Positions 59,700-64,000 of a stretch of 64,000 bases of DNA are shown one piece after another; within the stretch, counting starts at the first letter, position 1; the number at the start of each line of letters is the position of its first letter. The notes below the pieces were generated by a model. That model was not told the DNA's origin. It did no database searches and saw only the letters and a program-made list of their open reading frames with translations. Made by a program: the position numbers and the translations under genes. The stretch comes from Panopea generosa (taxonomy: Eukaryota > Mollusca > Bivalvia > Adapedonta > Hiatellidae). Where the stretch lies: positions 77,440,574 to 77,504,573 of the forward strand of contig CM055899.1 of the NCBI GenBank assembly GCA_029582155.1, read 5' to 3'.

Positions 59700-60300
59700 T
59701 GTGAAATTCGAAAGAAAAGTGTCCGCTACAGGTAACATTTGTGCTTATCACTTTCTTAATATTTTATGAAAATTCACAAAACAAAGACGAACACCGTCTC
59801 TGCATGGAGATGAACGTATCGGTTATTAAGTGGAGCGCGTGGTCCAGTGGTAAAACATCAGATCCAGGACCGGAGGGTCGTCGGTTAAATTCAATCCCCC
59901 TTACGGTTATGTGTGCAAGACACTGTCTTTCCGCATATGCTTAATACTGGTTCTGCCAAGGAAGACTCTGAGTGTTACTTGTTTCCCAATCGAAGTAAAA
60001 TAAAAAACTAAACTAAACTGACTAAGTTGCCATGGAAAAGTCGTATTAATTGCAAAAAGTGCTACGTTAAATTTTGCTCAGTGGAAAAGATGAGGTGGTG
60101 AAATTTACAAAATAAAATACGCCGTTGCTCTTTTTCCAAAAAAAATATGAGTTTTGCATGGCCAGTTAATACCGAAGGTTCATCTTTTTACAGACACTAC
60201 GTTCGTTATTGTTTTGTGAGTTTTTCATGAAATGTTAATCTTAAAAAAGTAATCGCAAAAATGTTACCAGAAACCCACTTTTCCTTTGGTTTTTAGTATA
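59700..60300. mobile_element. Inverted-repeat MITE-like element, copy 2 (family I), split by a SINE
   Basis: Left arm GAAAATTCACAAAACAAAGA, CGTCTCTGCATGGAGATGAA; right arm GGTTCATCTTTTTACAGACA, TTGTTTTGTGAGTTTTTCAT. Pairing extends outward to AGAAAAGTGTCC / CCCACTTTTCCTTTG. Matches copy 1 at 1.5 kb once the inserted SINE at 59831-60020 is set aside, leaving about 410 bp. Confidence 0.7.
59831..60020 (+). mobile_element. tRNA-derived SINE, family A, copy 3
   Basis: TGGAGCGCGTGGTCCAGTGG, GACCGGAGGGTCGTCGG, degraded B box AAATTCAATCCCCC, then TGCAAGACACTGTCTTTCC, GCATATGCTTAATACTGG, CCAAGGAAGACTCTGAGTG and an A-rich end AAACTAAACTAAACTG. Inserted in the left half of the family I element. Confidence 0.88.
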
Positions 60301-60304
60301 ATAT

Positions 60305-61340
60305 CACGTGGATTCGCAACTGTAATTAAAATTATTGTAGCAGTGTAGTGTTGTCTTTACAACTTCAGAAGGTAGTTCAAAATAAAACGTTTTATCTTTC
60401 ATAGAATGGAAAATAGAAGTTCCTACGCAAACTGTAACGTTCTATTTTGAAAAAAATGAGTGATTTCATTGGCTGAGAAAGTAGGATATATCTAAATATA
60501 GGTCGTTGATCCCGGCTAAAATACATACATTTATACATATTATATATATTTTTCAAAGGCGCTATAATGAATGGTATATGATTATAATATGTCTGTCTTT
60601 TGCACGTTTGTCAACTGTTGACAATTGCCACGCACTACATTTTTAGGAAACACCCACGTTTATGTCCGCCAACATGACCTTTTTATATGACATTCGTTTT
60701 ATCCGATACTCAGGTTTTATCCCATACAATGATGGCATGTATATTGAGCTGTAAATGACGTGTTTTCAATCTGAAATTGGTTCAAACCGTCACTTTTCCC
60801 GAATGCTTGTGGAAACAGCCATATTTTTGTAAACGAAATAATAATACGAAAATAATGGGATCTCCTTACCTCACTGCCCAACCGCGTGCACAAAAATAAC
60901 AGGAAGTACCGGTTTATCGTATGTAATTAGCACAGAAAATGCGGCGTAGTGACGGGGTGAATGTGTTTTTTTGGTAACTAGTACTTTCCTTGATTACGTT
61001 TACAACAGAAATACAAATATTTTACCAAACTTGTATCAGTTTCTTTGTTTAAACATAAAAAAATGACCGAACAAGTGTATCATCAAAACTAGTCTAGTTC
61101 AGTTTCATTTGCATCATTAGAAAACCAATCTACTTTTTCTTTACAGGGACGTGTGGCCTTGTTGTGAATTTTATTATACATTTCTCTACCTACATTTCGT
61201 TGACACTTTATATTTTCAAAGTTTTCGCTTTTCTCCTGAATGACTATCTGATAATTTGTGTATTTGTCTATTTGGTTGTCACGGACATTCTTGTAATACT
61301 ACGTATTTCTGATTTCTCCTATCTTTAGTGACGAAATCTT
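60305..61340. other. Unique AT-rich sequence, nothing recognised
   Basis: No array, element or supported exon. Confidence 0.4.
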
Positions 61341-61345
61341 ATGTT

Positions 61346-61424
61346 GGGTTCTAACACACCAACTCAGTGGTAAGAGGTAAGAAGTCGCCAAATGTCAGCA
61401 CCACCCGGACACAGAGGACTTTGT
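61346..61424 (-). mobile_element. tRNA-Ser/Leu-like SINE fragment (family D), copy 3
   Basis: Minus strand: AAGTCCTCTGTGTCCGGGTG (A box TGTCCGGGTGG), GGCGACTTCTTACCTCTTAC, CACTGAGTTGGTGTGTTAGA and ACCC as a degraded B box. Same layout as the copy at 29.5 kb. Confidence 0.55.
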
Positions 61425-61499
61425 TATCTTTTAGTTAACATTTATCACAATCGTTTAAAAAACGTTTCATTTGTCACAGCTTTGAGTCAATGTTGTTTA

Positions 61500-64000
61500 A
61501 AATGTAACAAACTTCCCGCGACAGGGTCACAGCTGTTATAATGTTCAAAACTTAACAGTGTCATAGATTTAACGCTAGAGGGTCAAAGCTGCTATAGTAT
61601 GTAAACGTAAACAGTGTCACAGATTTCCCGCTACAGGGTCAAAGCTGCTATAGTATGTAAACGTAAACAGTGTCACAGCTATCCCGCTACAGAGTCACAG
61701 CTGCAATAATATGTAAAGTAGACAGTGTATCAGATTTCCCGCTACAGAGTCACAGCTGCTATAGTATGTAAAGTAGACAGTGTCTCAGATTTCCCGCTAC
61801 AGGCCACAGCTGCTATAATATGTAAACGTAAACAATGTTACAGATTTCCCACTCCAGGGTCACAGCTGCTATAATATGTAAACGTAAACAGTGTCACATA
61901 TTTCCCGCTACAGGGTCACAGCTGCTACAGTATGTAAAAATAGAGAGTCTCAGATTTTCAGCTACAGGGTCACAGCTGCTATAGTATGCACGTAGCTAAT
62001 GTCACAGATTATCGGCTACAGGGTCACAGCTGCAATAGTATGTAATGTAGACAGTTTCCCAGATTTTCCGCTACAGGGTCGCAGCTGCTATATAATGTTA
62101 ACGTAAACAGTGTCACAGATTTCCCGCTACAGGTCACAGCTGCTATACAATTTTAACGTAAACAGTGTCGCAGATTTCCCGTAACAGGGTCACAGCTGCT
62201 GTAGTATGTAAACGTCAACAGTGTTGCAGATTTCCCGCTACAGGGTCACAGCTGCTATAGTATGTAAACGTAGATAGTGTCATAGATTTCCCGCTACAGG
62301 TCACAGCTGCTATACTATGTTAACTTAAACAGTGTCACAGATTTCCCACTACAGGGTCACAGCTGCTATACTATGGTTAAGTACACAGTGTCTCAGATTT
62401 CCCGCTACAGGCCTCAGTTGCTATAATATGTAAACGTAAACAGTGTCACATACTTCCCGCTACAGGGTCACAGCTGCTATAGTATGTAAAAAAGACAGAG
62501 TCTCAGATTTTCAGCTAAAGGGAAACAGCTGCTATAGTATACACGTAGATAGTGTCACAGATTTCCCGCTGTAGGATCACAGCTGCTATAGTATGTAAAG
62601 TAGAAGGTGTCCCAGATTTTCCGCTACAGGGTCACAGCTGCTATAGTATGTTAAAGTAAACAGAGTCACATATTTCCCGCTACAGGTCACATCTGCTATA
62701 CTATGTTAACGTAAACAGTGTCGCAGATTTCCCGTTACAGAGTCACAGCTGCTATAGTATGTAAACGTAAACAGTGTTGCAGATTTCCAGCTACACGGTC
62801 ACAGCTGCTTTAGTATGTAAACGTAGATAGTGTCATAGATTTCCCGCTACAGGTCACAGCTGCTATACTATGTTAACTTAAACAGTGTCACAGATTTCCC
62901 GCTACAGGATCACAGCTGCTATAGTATGAAAAGTAGAAGGTGTCCAAGATTTTCGGCTACAGGGTCACAGCTGCTATAGTATGTAATGTAGACAGTGTTC
63001 ATGATTTTCCGCTACAGGGTCGCAGCTGCTATAGTATGTTAACGTAAACAGTGTCACCGATTTCCCGCTACAGCTCACATCTGCTATACTATGTTAACGT
63101 AAACAGTGTCGCAGATTTCCCGTCACAGGGTCACAGTTGCTATAGTATGTAAACGTAAACAGTGTTCCAGATTTCCCGCTACAGGGTCACAGCTGCTATA
63201 GTATGTTAACGTAGATATTGTCCTAGATTTCCCGCTACAGGTCACAGCTGCTATACTATGTTAACTTAAACAGTGTCACAGATTTCCCACTACAGGCTCA
63301 CAGTTGCTATAGTATGTAAACGTAAACAGTGTCACAGATTTCCCGCTACAGGTCACAGCTGTTATAGTATGTAAATGTTCACAGTGTCACGGATTTCCAG
63401 CTATAGGGTCACAGCGGCTAGAGTATGTAAAGGTAGACAGTGACACATATTCCCGCTACAGGTCACAGCTGCTATACTATGTTAACTTAAACAGTGTCAC
63501 AGATTTCCCGCTACAGGGTCACAGCTGCTATAGTATGTATACGTAAACAGTGTCACACTGCTACAGTATGTAAGCGTAAACAGTGTCACATATTTCCCGC
63601 TACAGAGTCACAGCTGCTATAGTATGTTAAGTAGACAGTGTCTTAGATTTCTTGCTACAGGGTCTCAGCTGCAATAGTATGTAAACGTAAACAGTGTAGA
63701 AGATTTCCCGCTACAGGGTCACAGCTGCTATAGTATGCAAACGTAAACAGTGTCGCAGATTTCCCGCTACAGGGTCTCAGCTGCTATAATATGTAAAGTA
63801 GACAGTGTCCCAGATTTCCCGCTACAGGGTCACAGCTGCTATAGTATGTAAATGTTAACAGTGTTACAGATTGCCCGCTACAGGGTCACAGTTGCTATAG
63901 TATGTAAACGTAAACAGTGTCACAGATTTTCCGCTACAGGGTTACAGCTGCTATAGTATGTAAACGTAAACAGTGTCACAGATTTCCCGCTACAGGGTCA
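61500..64000 (+). repeat. 56 bp minisatellite, about 45 units, runs off the window
   Basis: Unit carries CAGTGTCACAGATTTCCCGC, TACAGGGTCACAGCTGCTAT and AGTATGTAAACGTAAA. Variants with AAGTAGACAGTGTC or TTAACTTAAACAGTG recur in blocks (for example near 62.28, 62.84 and 63.22 kb), indicating higher-order structure. Each unit has a CAGCTG palindrome. Confidence 0.95.

Noticed and set aside
1890-64000. CRISPR-like repeat-spacer structure in the arrays
   Set aside because: Units are directly head-to-tail with no unique spacers of constant length, and the genome is clearly animal.

Overview
The window looks like AT-rich, non-coding-dominated DNA from an animal nuclear genome, most likely a marine bivalve mollusc. 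This is an inference from four things: several tRNA-derived SINE families, short inverted-repeat transposons, degenerate satellite units of a type I associate with molluscs, and TTAGGG-type telomere-like tracts. No bacterial operon structure is present. I saw no rRNA gene, no convincing free-standing tRNA gene, no CRISPR array and no LTR or other virus-like element.

More than half of the window is tandem repeat. Major arrays are: 39 bp at 1.89-3.26 kb; 108 bp at 3.96-10.4 kb; a 13.7 kb array that changes at about 16.85 kb from 54 bp monomers to 104 bp dimers (10.8-24.56 kb); 70 bp at 28.36-28.94 kb; about 52 bp at 32.5-33.7 kb; a degenerate satellite of about 165 bp at 40.58-41.77 kb; 51 bp at 45.5-46.2 kb; 109 bp with a 327 bp higher-order unit at 50.15-52.46 kb; a very AT-rich array of about 42 bp with ATT/ATC microsatellites inside it (53.5-58.65 kb); and 56 bp from 61.5 kb to the window end. 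Almost all long open frames lie in arrays whose period is a multiple of three, so I read them as by-products and not genes.

The main coding signal is a set of five small minus-strand exons at 35.1, 31.2, 29.0, 10.7 and 3.5 kb. Each has sensible splice sites, and all four junctions are phase-compatible. The last exon carries two ankyrin repeats, and the 40 bp exon before it supplies what looks like the helix leading into them. If the model is right, the 54/104, 108, 70 and 52 bp arrays are intron fill of one ankyrin-repeat gene. A further minus-strand exon candidate lies at 52.7-52.9 kb, and a weak 24 bp one at 0.8 kb. On the plus strand a phase-1-symmetric 81-codon exon at 48.33-48.57 kb has a strong donor but no family I recognise.

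Between 26 and 49 kb and near both window ends there is a dense layer of small mobile elements: four SINE families (eleven copies), two families of inverted-repeat non-autonomous DNA elements with several copies, three single foldback elements, and a LINE 3' fragment. A 1 kb sequence is present twice in inverted orientation at 38.9-39.9 and 44.4-45.45 kb, each copy with a telomere-like tract. Other structural oddities are a 79 bp near-perfect palindrome, a long C tract, a G22 tract in a possible exon and a long alternating purine-pyrimidine stretch.
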